A stretch of 7,602 bases of DNA from the NCBI RefSeq assembly GCF_034676545.1, contig NZ_JAUCBZ010000009.1, positions 1 to 7,602 of the forward strand. The letters run 5' to 3'. The notes under the pieces are model-generated. The model saw nothing but the letters and a program-made list of their open reading frames with translations. It did not search any database and was not told the origin of the DNA. The DNA is from Pararhodobacter sp. (GTDB lineage Bacteria > Pseudomonadota > Alphaproteobacteria > Rhodobacterales > Rhodobacteraceae). A program made the translations under genes and the position numbers. Each line of letters starts with the position of its first letter. Position 1 is the stretch's first letter. Positions 1 through 6,986 of the stretch are shown here, in pieces.

Positions 1-226
1 ACGCCCGGTGAACCCCCATTCACCCAAGCTGCGCCGACTTTCAACAGTGTCGCGCTTGTTGGCGTGAACCGCGCATCCTCATCCCGGAAACCCTGCCTCA
101 GGCCTGATGCAGGATAAGTTCACGCACCCAGCGTGCGGGCGATCTCATACCCATGGCCACGGTCTTGACCAGAGCCAGGAGGGTTTGATCAAGCGCCACG
201 CGGGCAAGCTTAAAGGGCCTTTGCGC

Positions 227-1144
227 TCACTCCGCCGCGACAGGCGGCACCACGGTCGCGACAATCGAGGCGTCGAGTTCCTCAAACGCCTTCAGGCCGA
301 TGGTGTCATAGAGTTCCGCGCGGGTCTGCATCTCGTCCACCATCGCCTTTGTGGAGCCATCGCGTGCAATGGTCTGGTAGAGTTTCTCCTGCGCCTTGTT
401 GGCGACGCGCAGCGAGGACACCGGCCAGATCACCATGCGATAGCCCATCTCCTCGAATTCGGCGGCAGTGAAGAAGGGGGTGCGGCCGAACTCGGTCATG
501 TTCGCCAGCAGCGGCACGCCGGGCATGCGGCGGGCGAACTCGCGGAACATCTCGGCAGTGTTCAGGGCTTCCGGGAAAATGGCGTCAGCACCCGCTTCCA
601 TATAGAGCTTGGCGCGGGCCACAGCCCCATCCATGCCCTCGCTTGCTGCGGCATCCGTGCGGGCGATGAGATAGAGATGGCGGCGGGCTTTCGCGGCAGA
701 AGCGACCTTGGCGGCCATGTCATGGGCATCGGCCAGTTTCTTGTCATTCAGGTGCCCGCATTTCTTGGGCAGAAGCTGGTCCTCGATATGCACCGCGCCC
801 GCCCCCGCCTCCTCGAAGGTGCGCACCATGTGCATCACGTTCAGAGCTTCGCCATAACCGGTGTCGCCGTCCACCAGCAGCGGCAGGCCGGAAGCGCGGG
901 CGATCTGGCGGATGAAGAAGGCCACTTCATCGACCGTGATGATGCCGAGATCCGGCAGCCCCATGGAGGCGGTCATGGCTGCGCCGGAAAGATACAGCCC
1001 CTTGAAGCCGGCGGCACGCGCCTGAAGCGCGGCCTGCCCATTGTGCGCGCCGGGAAGCTGGGCAATGCCACCCTGTTCCACCAGCGCGCGAAAGCGCAGG
1101 CCGGCGGGTTCTGTGGGCAAATCAGATGCGACGAGATAGGGCAT
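227..1144 (-). CDS. prpB: 2-methylisocitrate lyase (methylcitrate cycle, last step)
   Basis: This cytosolic enzyme cleaves (2S,3R)-2-methylisocitrate to pyruvate and succinate, closing the methylcitrate cycle. The protein is 305 aa from the ATG, close to the usual ~295-305 aa. It shows the isocitrate lyase/PEP mutase superfamily signatures. Residue numbers below count from the GTG one codon upstream, so subtract one for the chosen start. YLSG is near residue 52, PDLGI near 65-69, the Mg-binding stretch VDGDTGYG at 92-99, and the catalytic loop KKCGH at 128-132 with Cys130. IARTDA lies at 161-166 and NMTE at 216-219. The short length and the lack of the long AceA insertion separate it from isocitrate lyase. 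The start is ATG at 1144 because GAGGAG (1151-1156) lies six bases upstream. The GTG at 1147 would leave only three bases. It is separated from prpC by 258 bp with a terminator-like hairpin, so it may have its own promoter. Confidence 0.95.
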   Translation of the reverse strand: MPYLVASDLPTEPAGLRFRALVEQGGIAQLPGAHNGQAALQARAAGFKGLYLSGAAMTASMGLPDLGIITVDEVAFFIRQIARASGLPLLVDGDTGYGEALNVMHMVRTFEEAGAGAVHIEDQLLPKKCGHLNDKKLADAHDMAAKVASAAKARRHLYLIARTDAAASEGMDGAVARAKLYMEAGADAIFPEALNTAEMFREFARRMPGVPLLANMTEFGRTPFFTAAEFEEMGYRMVIWPVSSLRVANKAQEKLYQTIARDGSTKAMVDEMQTRAELYDTIGLKAFEELDASIVATVVPPVAAE

Positions 1145-1182
1145 CACGGTCTCCTCGGGCGGTGCGGCAGGGTCTGCTGCGC

Positions 1183-1207
1183 ATTATGCCCCTGTGGAAT
1201 TGCAAAA
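1183..1207 (-). promoter_or_regulatory. Possible prpB promoter with a regulator-like box
   Basis: On the minus strand TTTTGCAATT (1198-1207) contains a 7/8 match to the TTTGCAAA box. It is followed by a -10-like CATAAT (1183-1188) about 39 bases before ATG 1144. No -35 match is found at the usual distance, so it would need an activator. The evidence is position and motif only. Confidence 0.3.
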
Positions 1208-1240
1208 GGTGGCACACCGCATGGCGGCATGAAAAGAGCT

Positions 1241-1269
1241 GCGACGCCGGCAACGGCAACCGGCGTCGC
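1241..1269 (-). terminator. Terminator-like 10-bp hairpin between prpC and prpB
   Basis: GCGACGCCGG (1241-1250) pairs perfectly with 1260-1269 around a nine-base loop. In the direction of prpC transcription the stem is followed by AGCTCTTTTC, a short T-rich run. This fits an intrinsic terminator or a partial one that lowers prpB expression relative to prpC. It is the last and strongest of the hairpin series. Confidence 0.6.
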
Positions 1270-1276
1270 GCCATGG

Positions 1277-1300
1277 CCGGGCTGGCCTGACCCAGCCCGG
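1277..1300 (-). repeat. 9-bp inverted repeat in prpC-prpB gap
   Basis: CCGGGCTGG (1277-1285) pairs perfectly with CCAGCCCGG (1292-1300) around the six-base loop CCTGAC. It is a stable GC-rich hairpin, third in the series after prpC. Confidence 0.55.
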
Positions 1301-1324
1301 ATCAGCCCACGCGATGGCGCTGAT
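1301..1324 (-). repeat. 6-bp inverted repeat in prpC-prpB gap
   Basis: ATCAGC (1301-1306) pairs with GCTGAT (1319-1324) around a 12-base loop. Alone it would be unremarkable. It is listed because it abuts the hairpins on both sides with zero and one base between. Confidence 0.35.
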
Positions 1325-1325
1325 G

Positions 1326-1361
1326 CCAGAGGCCCTTGAGGATGGATTCACAGGCCTCTGG
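1326..1361 (-). repeat. 9-bp inverted repeat after prpC
   Basis: CCAGAGGCC (1326-1334) pairs perfectly with GGCCTCTGG (1353-1361) around an 18-base loop. It is the first of four hairpins met after the prpC stop at 1403. Confidence 0.55.
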
Positions 1362-1402
1362 TGCAGCCCGCGCGGCGCTTGAGCGAGTCCGTTTGGCTAC
1401 GG

Positions 1403-2629
1403 TCAAAGGCCGTGGCTGACGGAATAGACGCCGGTCTGGGTCTCAGCTTGTCCGCGGGCTTCCAGCGGCACGAACACCTGGTTCTCCGGGCCGATATAAT
1501 TGGCGGAAGGACGGATGATCTTGTTGTCCAGACGTTGCTCGATGATATGCGCACCCCAGCCGGAGGTGCGGGCGATAACGAACAACGGGGTGAACATGGC
1601 GGTGGGCACGCCCATCATGTGGTATGAAACGGCGCTGAACCAGTCGAGATTGGGGAACATGTTCTTCGCCTCCCCCATCACGGTTTCGATCCGCTCTGCA
1701 ATATCGAACATGCGGGTGGAGCCGGCCTCCTGCGAGAGGGCGCGGGCGACACGCTTGATGACCACATTGCGCGGGTCCGAAACCGTATAGACCGGATGCC
1801 CGAAGCCGATGACGACTTCCTTGTTGGCCACACGCTGGCGAATATCCAGCTCGGCCTCATTCGGCCCCGCGTAGCGCTTCTGGATTTCGAACGCGACCTC
1901 GTTCGCTCCGCCATGCTTGGGGCCGCGCAGAGCACCAATCGCACCGGTGATGGCGGAGTAGAAGTCCGAGCCCGTACCCGCGATGGAGCGCGCGGTGAAG
2001 GTGGAGGCGTTGAACTCGTGTTCTGCATAGAGGATCAGCGAGGTATCCATCGCCCGCACATGGCTGGCGCGCGGGGCAACGCCATGCAGCAGATGGAGGA
2101 AATGGCCACCCACGCTTTCATCATCGGTTTCCACCTCGATGCGCCGGCCGTTCTGGGTGTAGTGATACCAGTACAGCAGCATGGAGCCGAGCGAGGCGAT
2201 CAGCCTGTCGGCGATGTCGCGCGCACCCGGGGTGTTGTGGTCGGCGGTTTCCGGCAGCACGCAGCCAAGCGCCGAGACGCCGGAGCGCATCACATCCATC
2301 GGGTGCGCGGCGGCGGGCAGTTCCTCCAGTGTGCGGCGCACAGCGGCGGGCAGGCCGCGCAGGGTCTTTAGCTTGACCTTGTAGGCGGCAAGCTCGGAAG
2401 GGGTGGGCAGATCGCCATGAATGAGCAGATAGGCCACTTCCTCGAAGGTGCAGGCTTCGGCCATGTCGAGAATGTCATAGCCGCGATAGTGCAGGTCATT
2501 GCCCGTGCGACCCACTGTGCAGAGGGCGGTGTTGCCGGCAACGACACCGGACAGGGCGACAGACTTCTTCGGCTTCTTGGGCGCGTCCGGGCTGGGTGTT
2601 CCAGCTGGAGTGGCATGAGAGAGAGACAT
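1403..2629 (-). CDS. prpC: 2-methylcitrate synthase (citrate synthase family)
   Basis: This enzyme condenses propionyl-CoA with oxaloacetate to 2-methylcitrate and CoA, the entry step of the methylcitrate cycle. The protein is 408 aa and belongs to the citrate synthase superfamily. The catalytic triad is visible: His239 in GPKHGG, His278 in GFGHPVY and Asp329 in FPNLDWF. The AEHEFNAST motif at 202-210 holds another conserved His. The short N terminus, the sequence RTGNDLHYRGYDI (41-53) and the prpD/prpB neighbours favour methylcitrate synthase over housekeeping citrate synthase. Some activity with acetyl-CoA is likely, as in the family. The first ~25 residues are a Pro/Lys/Ala-rich tail longer than usual. 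The ATG at 2629 is chosen because GGGAGG (2635-2640) sits five bases upstream. An upstream in-frame start at 2689 lacks this support. It lies 394 bp after prpD, so it may be a separate transcript or a read-through product. Confidence 0.95.
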   Translation of the reverse strand: MSLSHATPAGTPSPDAPKKPKKSVALSGVVAGNTALCTVGRTGNDLHYRGYDILDMAEACTFEEVAYLLIHGDLPTPSELAAYKVKLKTLRGLPAAVRRTLEELPAAAHPMDVMRSGVSALGCVLPETADHNTPGARDIADRLIASLGSMLLYWYHYTQNGRRIEVETDDESVGGHFLHLLHGVAPRASHVRAMDTSLILYAEHEFNASTFTARSIAGTGSDFYSAITGAIGALRGPKHGGANEVAFEIQKRYAGPNEAELDIRQRVANKEVVIGFGHPVYTVSDPRNVVIKRVARALSQEAGSTRMFDIAERIETVMGEAKNMFPNLDWFSAVSYHMMGVPTAMFTPLFVIARTSGWGAHIIEQRLDNKIIRPSANYIGPENQVFVPLEARGQAETQTGVYSVSHGL

Positions 2630-3023
2630 TGGAACCTCCCGGAACCAGACCGCCGGGGTCGCCGGCGTCTTGTGTGCATATGATGCCAACGGCTCCGGCC
2701 ATGGGCCGGCGCGATGGGTTTTGCTCAGGTGCGGCAGGGGCTGAGCTGACGGGGCTTGCCCTGTCCTGATGATGCGGGCTGGGCCTGCTTCAGGGCCGCA
2801 TGGTGTGTCATGTGAGTCAGTGTCGGCTCTGGCTGAATGGTCGGGGCCGAAACCGGGGGCGGCCCGGACAAAGCCGGGGCGCGATGTGTGCTGCCAGTCT
2901 CATCCGGGTTCCGGATTGTGCCGCATCAGTGTCGATCGCGGGCCACAGGTGTGCCTGTGAGACGTGGGATCAGAATCGGTATATGTGCCGCGCACCCTTC
3001 TGATGCGCGGCACAGGCGTTTCC
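2630..3023. other. Gene-free gap between prpD and prpC
   Basis: Short overlapping reading frames exist here but none has a ribosome binding site or protein-like composition. Besides the hairpin after prpD there are short perfect inverted repeats at 2695-2709 (CCGGCC, loop ATG), 2844-2865 (GGGCCG), 2902-2916 (ATCCGG, loop GTT) and 2944-2959 (CACAGG, loop TGTG). No convincing sigma-70 promoter for prpC was found. The stretch TTTTGCTC near 2719 is only a poor match to the regulator box. The prpC ribosome binding site GGGAGG (2635-2640) lies at its left end. Confidence 0.6.
2984..3014 (-). terminator. Perfect 11-bp hairpin just after prpD
   Basis: The arms 2984-2994 (TGTGCCGCGCA) and 3004-3014 pair perfectly around a nine-base loop. 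The hairpin begins nine bases after the prpD stop. In the direction of prpD it is followed by ATATACC, not a T run. It may therefore act as a weak or factor-assisted terminator, or as a 3'-end stabiliser. The structure is clear and the function is inferred. Confidence 0.5.
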
Positions 3024-4568
3024 TCAGCCGGAGACGACGGAGAGGGCCGGTGCGTTTGGCGCGCGCCAGTCGAAGATGCCCGGTGTTGCGGTGCCCAGCA
3101 GGGCCGGATCCACAGTGAAGTTCAGGCCCAGAAGGTCATCGGCCTTCAGGCGCGGCAGGCGCTCCACGGTGCCGAGGAAGCGGTCCTGCTCGGATGGGGT
3201 GATGACGCCTTCCGCCAGCGCGCGGAACTTGGCGACATACTGGGCGCGGGCAAACGGGCGTGCTCCCAGCGGATGGGCATCGGCAATCGCCAGCTCATCC
3301 TCGATCACCTGACCGCTCTTGAGGGTCACCACCACGCGGCCGCCGAACGCCTTCTCCTTCGGGTCGCGGCTGTGGTAGCGGCGGGTCCATTCCGCGTCTT
3401 CCACGGTGGAGATCTTGTGCCACAGCGCAACCGTGCCGGGGCGGTTGGCGCGCTCGGGGGCATAGGAGCGGGCGTGGTGCCATGCGCCATCTTCCAGCGC
3501 GACCGCGAAGATATACATGATGGAATGATCGAGCGTTTCGCGGCTCGCATTCGGGTCCATCTTCTGCGGGTCGTTCGCGCCGGTGCCGATCACATAATGG
3601 GTGTGATGGGAGGTGTGGATGACAATGCTCTGCACCTGTGCAAGATCACCGATTTTCGGCCCCATGCGGCGGGCAAGGTCAATCAGCGCCTGACTCTGAT
3701 ATTCGGCCGAATGCTCCTTGGTGTAGGTGTCCAGAATGGCGCGCTTCGCCTCTCCCTTTTCGGGCAGGGGCACGAGATATTCCGCCTTCGGGCCGCCCAG
3801 CAGCCATGCGATGAAGCCATCCTCGCCTTCCCATGCCGGGGATGGCGCACCTTCACCGCGCATCACGCGGTCTACGGCTTCCACCGCCATCTTGCCGGCA
3901 AAAGCGGGGGCGTAGGCCTTCCAGCTGGAAATCTCGCCCTTGCGGGACTGGCGGGTGGTGGTGGTGACATGCAATGCCTGCTGCACCGCCTGAAGGGTCA
4001 CTTCCGTGGAGAGGCCCAGCGCCGCACTGATGCCCGCCGCCGCCGAAGGGCCGAGATGGGCGATATGGTCGATCTTGTGCTCGTGCAGGCAGATGCCCTT
4101 CACCAGATCCACCTGAATCTCATAGCCGGTGGCAAGGCCGCGAATGAGCGCCTGTCCATCCAGCCCGCAATGCTGGGCCACGGCCAGAATGGGGGGAATG
4201 TTGTCGCCGGGGTGGGAGTAGTCGGCGGCGAGGAAGGTGTCGTGGAAATCCAGCTCGCGCACCGCCACGCCATTGGCCCATGCCGCCCATTCCGGCGAGA
4301 TGCGGCGATGGCTGGAGAGGCCGAACACGGTCGCTCCCGGCTGGAAGGGGTGTGCCAGCGCCTGCGCCCGTGCGCTCGCCACCGGGCGGCGGCTGATGGA
4401 GGCCGCTGCCACCGCTGCATTGTCGATGATGCGGTTGCCGATCATCTCCACCACATCATCTTCCACCGCAACCGCATCGGTGGCGACTTCCGCGATTTTC
4501 CATGCGAGCTGGTCGGCGCGCGCAAGATGTTCAGCGGATTTGTAGGTGCGGACGTGATGCTGCTTCAC
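3024..4568 (-). CDS. prpD: 2-methylcitrate dehydratase (MmgE/PrpD family)
   Basis: This enzyme dehydrates 2-methylcitrate to 2-methyl-cis-aconitate, which aconitase or PrpD itself hydrates to 2-methylisocitrate. It is an iron-sulfur-independent MmgE/PrpD fold protein. The 514-aa length fits the longer PrpD type. Family signatures are RTYKSAEHLARADQLAWKIA near 7-26, RELDFHDTF at 104-112 followed by YSHPGDN at 117-123, and further on ATGYEIQ, HEHKIDHIAHLGPSA and RKGEISSWKAYAPAFAG. No acnD or prpF is in the window, consistent with the PrpD-type rather than the AcnD/PrpF-type cycle. Translation starts at GTG 4568, which overlaps the thioesterase stop in a GTGA junction. AAGGAA (4577-4582) lies eight bases upstream, inside the thioesterase gene. 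This implies translational coupling. A perfect 11-bp hairpin begins nine bases after the stop. Confidence 0.95.
   Translation of the reverse strand: MKQHHVRTYKSAEHLARADQLAWKIAEVATDAVAVEDDVVEMIGNRIIDNAAVAAASISRRPVASARAQALAHPFQPGATVFGLSSHRRISPEWAAWANGVAVRELDFHDTFLAADYSHPGDNIPPILAVAQHCGLDGQALIRGLATGYEIQVDLVKGICLHEHKIDHIAHLGPSAAAGISAALGLSTEVTLQAVQQALHVTTTTRQSRKGEISSWKAYAPAFAGKMAVEAVDRVMRGEGAPSPAWEGEDGFIAWLLGGPKAEYLVPLPEKGEAKRAILDTYTKEHSAEYQSQALIDLARRMGPKIGDLAQVQSIVIHTSHHTHYVIGTGANDPQKMDPNASRETLDHSIMYIFAVALEDGAWHHARSYAPERANRPGTVALWHKISTVEDAEWTRRYHSRDPKEKAFGGRVVVTLKSGQVIEDELAIADAHPLGARPFARAQYVAKFRALAEGVITPSEQDRFLGTVERLPRLKADDLLGLNFTVDPALLGTATPGIFDWRAPNAPALSVVSG
4565..4568 (-). other. GTGA stop/start overlap, thioesterase to prpD
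   Basis: The TGA stop of the thioesterase shares bases with the GTG start of prpD. This four-base overlap, with AAGGAA (4577-4582) inside the upstream gene, indicates coupled translation and places both genes on one transcript. Confidence 0.85.
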
Positions 4569-4969
4569 TTGGGCATTTCCTTGGTGTGAGAAGAGGGGGC
4601 CGCCACGGATGCGGTAATGGGCGCGCGGGCGGAGGTGGGAATGGGCACGGGTTTGCCAGCCGCATTCACCGCCACCATTTCGAACGAGCCGCGCACCGCG
4701 AGGCAGCGCGCGCCAGTGAGAAGTTCTTCCGCCGTCACCTCAACGATGACGGTCATGGAGGTGCGCCCCACCCGCACCACATGGGCATCCAGCTCCACGA
4801 TCTGCCCCACCAGCACCGGCACGTGGAACGCGGTCTTCTCGGAGCTGGCCATCACCACCGGGCAGCGGGCATGGCGGGTGGCGGCCACGAAGGCCGCCTT
4901 TCCCATCATGCTGAGCGCGTTGCCGCCAAACAGCGTGCCGTAATGGTTGGCCTGATCGGGAAAAATCAT
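4565..4969 (-). CDS. Hotdog-fold acyl-CoA thioesterase, N terminus uncertain
   Basis: This is a probable acyl-CoA thioesterase, hydrolysing an acyl-CoA to free acid and CoA in the cytosol. The substrate cannot be read from the sequence. The hotdog signature is NHYGTLFGGNALSMMGKAAF at 8-27, followed by VVMASSEKTAFHVPV and VRVGRTSMTV, as in YciA/BACH-type enzymes. Aligned by eye to YciA, the catalytic Asp after the FGG helix is replaced by Gly23, so another residue such as Asn17 or Glu44 may act. From ATG 4969 it is 134 aa, but the first strand of the fold is then cut short. The same frame is open upstream for 35 codons (to a stop at 5077) and reads TGFIE just before the Met, which looks like genuine family sequence. 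No ATG, GTG or TTG occurs there in frame. ATG 5078, one base after the upstream gene's stop, is one base out of frame. A frameshift in the intervening GC-repeat tract or a non-standard start is possible. The 3' end overlaps prpD by four bases (GTGA). Confidence 0.82.
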   Translation of the reverse strand: MIFPDQANHYGTLFGGNALSMMGKAAFVAATRHARCPVVMASSEKTAFHVPVLVGQIVELDAHVVRVGRTSMTVIVEVTAEELLTGARCLAVRGSFEMVAVNAAGKPVPIPTSARAPITASVAAPSSHTKEMPK

Positions 4970-5079
4970 CTCGATGAAGCCGGTCCGAACCGGGCCGGGC
5001 GCCGTGTCCGTCTCGCAAACGGGCAGGGGCGGCGGCGCGGCGGCGGGCTGCGGGAGCCGGATGCGGGTGGGGGCTCATG

Positions 5080-5310
5080 TCAGGTGGCCTGAGCCGATGC
5101 GGCTTCACGCACCAGCGGGATCATCTGGTCGCCCCAGCTGCCTGCGCCGTCATGGTGGCGGGACACGCGCACCAGCTCCACCGAGATGCCGGAGGATACC
5201 GCCCGCTGCACGGCCTCATTCATGCGGTGCACCGCATCGGCGACCCGGTTGATGGCGCGATCGCGTTCGGTGAAGTCTTGTGCGGGAACAGCCTTGAATT
5301 CCGTGCTCAT
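5080..5310 (-). CDS. Small protein of unknown function, 76 aa
   Basis: I do not recognise this protein. It encodes 76 aa with no signal peptide or membrane segment and is probably cytosolic. Residues ~13-40 (from FTERDRAINRV) should form a charged amphipathic helix. A probable beta strand ISVELVRVS follows at 42-50, then a His/Gly/Asp stretch (RHHDGAGSWGD) and a short C-terminal helix with an Ala-rich tail. The start is ATG 5310, with AGGAG (5319-5323) eight bases upstream. The GTG at 5319 overlaps that site and is unlikely. It begins 45 bases after the aceA stop and ends one base before ATG 5078 of the thioesterase region, so it is almost certainly co-transcribed with aceA. The good ribosome binding site and tight packing argue for a real gene. 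A role tied to isocitrate lyase or acyl-CoA metabolism is inferred from position only. Confidence 0.78.
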   Translation of the reverse strand: MSTEFKAVPAQDFTERDRAINRVADAVHRMNEAVQRAVSSGISVELVRVSRHHDGAGSWGDQMIPLVREAASAQAT

Positions 5311-5355
5311 GATGAACACTCCTGAATGTGTGGGATGAGGTTCAGCCGGTTCGGC

Positions 5356-6975
5356 TCACTCGGCCGCGAACTGGTTCATGGTGTTGGCATGGCCGCCCGC
5401 CTTCAGGGCGCGCTCGCCGGCCACCATTTCCTTGAAGCTGTCACCCAGATCCGAGCCCACTTCATGCTGGTGCTTCACCGCCGAGACGTTGCGGCGGATT
5501 TCCTCGCGCTGCACGGTGGCGACATAGGCCAGCATCTTGTCCTCGCCGAAATAGCCGCGCGAGAGTTCGTCCACCGACTTGGCGGTGAGGTGGAAAGTGG
5601 GCAGGGTGATGAGATTGTGGAACACGCCGGCGCGGGCCGAGATGTCGGTCTGGAAGCGCTTGAGGCGGTCATCCGCCTCGCGGCCCAGTTCAGTGTCATC
5701 GAAGGCTGCGCCCATCAGCGCATTGTCACCGGGGTAGTCGGCATCCTTGATCTTGCCTTCGGCGATCCACTGGGCGCGCACCTGCTTGCGCAGGTTCAGG
5801 GTCCAGTTGAAGGAAGGCGAGTTGTTGTAGGTGAGCTTGGCGTTCGGCACCGCCTTGCGGATATCGTTCACCATGGAAGCGATCTCGTCCACATTCGGTG
5901 TGTCAGTCTCGATCCAGAGCAGGTCTGCCCCGCCCAGTGTCAGATTGGCGATGCAATCCTCGATCACGCGCGCCTTGCCGGTGCCGTCCTTGAAGGGGAA
6001 CAGGCCGTTGGGCAGGCGCAGCGGGCGCACGAAGGTGCCGTTCTGGTAGAGCGCCAGTTCACCGTCGCGGATGGGGTTGTCATTGGTGATCGGTTCGGTC
6101 TTCAGCCATTTGATGTAATCGCTGGCGAGATCCCCCGGATGCGCGCTCACCGGCACCTTCTGGGTGAGGCCCGCGCCGAGACTGTCGGTGCGGGCGACGA
6201 TGACACCGTCTTCCACACCCAGTTCCTCGAAGGCGAGGCGGCAGGCGCGCAGCTTCTCGATGAAGTCCTCGCGCGGCACCGTCACCTTGCCATCCTGATG
6301 GCCGCACTGCTTGGCGTCCGACACCTGATTTTCAATCTGGAGGCAGCAGGCGCCGGCCTTGATGAGTTCCTTCGCCAGCAGATAGGTGGCGTGCTCATTG
6401 CCGAAACCGGCGTCGATATCGGCGATGATCGGAACCACATGGGTTTCGAAGCTGTCGATGGCCGCGATCGCCTTGGCCTCGGCAGCTGCATCGTCCTTTT
6501 CACGGGCGGCTTTCAGATCTTTGAACAGGTCATTGATGGCCACCTCATCAGCCTGACGCAGAGAGACATAGATCTCCTCGATCAGGTCCGCGACGGCGGT
6601 CTTCTCATGCATGGACTGGTCCGGCAGATGGCCGAAGCGGTTGCGCAGGCCGGCCACCATCCAGCCGGAGAGATAGACATAGCTGCCCTTGGTGGTGCCG
6701 CGCAGGCGCTTCACGGCCTTGATCATCTGCTGGGCATGGAAGCCGGACCAGCAGCCGAGAGACTGGGTGAACTTCGAGCTGTCAGCGTCATAAGCCGCCA
6801 TGTCCGCACGCATCACGCTCGCCATGTCGCGGGCGATGTCGAGATGGGTGTCGAAGCTGTTCTGGAGGCGCAGCTGGATGATGTCATCCACACTCACGCC
6901 GCCGGGGGCGACGCCGTTCGGAAAACGTGCACGCAGTTCGGTGTTCAGTTCGGCATAGCTCTTGCGCTGGCTCAT
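5356..6975 (-). CDS. aceA: Isocitrate lyase, long form (glyoxylate shunt)
   Basis: This enzyme cleaves isocitrate to glyoxylate and succinate, the first step of the glyoxylate shunt, needed for growth on acetate and fatty acids. The protein is 539 aa, matching the long isocitrate lyase subgroup (about 530 aa, as in Pseudomonas aeruginosa) rather than the ~430-aa E. coli type. Seen motifs are YLSGW at 101-105, the Mg-binding IADIDAGFGN at 184-193, and the catalytic KQCGH at 222-226 with Cys224. KQCGH instead of KKCGH is usual for this subgroup. IARTD lies at about 259-264, WIETDTPN at 354-361 and the substrate loop YNNSPSFNW at 383-391. The start ATG at 6975 has a strong AGGAGGG (6980-6986) four bases upstream. 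The frame stays open to 7173, but that extension crosses the operator region and is not protein-like. It is the first gene of the leftward unit and is divergent from the regulator. Some methylisocitrate lyase activity is possible but not predictable. Confidence 0.97.
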   Translation of the reverse strand: MSQRKSYAELNTELRARFPNGVAPGGVSVDDIIQLRLQNSFDTHLDIARDMASVMRADMAAYDADSSKFTQSLGCWSGFHAQQMIKAVKRLRGTTKGSYVYLSGWMVAGLRNRFGHLPDQSMHEKTAVADLIEEIYVSLRQADEVAINDLFKDLKAAREKDDAAAEAKAIAAIDSFETHVVPIIADIDAGFGNEHATYLLAKELIKAGACCLQIENQVSDAKQCGHQDGKVTVPREDFIEKLRACRLAFEELGVEDGVIVARTDSLGAGLTQKVPVSAHPGDLASDYIKWLKTEPITNDNPIRDGELALYQNGTFVRPLRLPNGLFPFKDGTGKARVIEDCIANLTLGGADLLWIETDTPNVDEIASMVNDIRKAVPNAKLTYNNSPSFNWTLNLRKQVRAQWIAEGKIKDADYPGDNALMGAAFDDTELGREADDRLKRFQTDISARAGVFHNLITLPTFHLTAKSVDELSRGYFGEDKMLAYVATVQREEIRRNVSAVKHQHEVGSDLGDSFKEMVAGERALKAGGHANTMNQFAAE

Positions 6976-6979
6976 CAGT

Positions 6980-6986
6980 CCCTCCT
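6980..6986 (-). promoter_or_regulatory. Ribosome binding site of aceA
   Basis: AGGAGGG lies four bases before ATG 6975. It decides the aceA start against the in-frame extension to 7173 and suggests strong translation. Confidence 0.85.

Noticed and set aside
7..24. Hairpin GGTGAA / TTCACC with a six-base loop near the left edge
   Set aside because: The stem is only six bp with no T run on either side. The neighbouring gene is outside the window, so a terminator cannot be claimed.
107..1339. 410-aa open frame on the plus strand opposite prpB
   Set aside because: Same reason: the composition is that of a reversed GC-rich gene and the minus strand clearly encodes PrpB.
2630..2689. 20-residue N-terminal extension of PrpC
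   Set aside because: It lacks a ribosome binding site, whereas GGGAGG directly precedes ATG 2629.
2769..3003. Small plus-strand frames of 63-67 codons in the prpD-prpC gap
   Set aside because: They are Cys/Arg/Gly-rich, overlap each other in different frames and lack ribosome binding sites.
2964..4589. 541-aa open frame on the plus strand opposite prpD
   Set aside because: It is His/Gly/Arg-rich with no recognisable domain and mirrors the extent of prpD, as expected for an antisense shadow.
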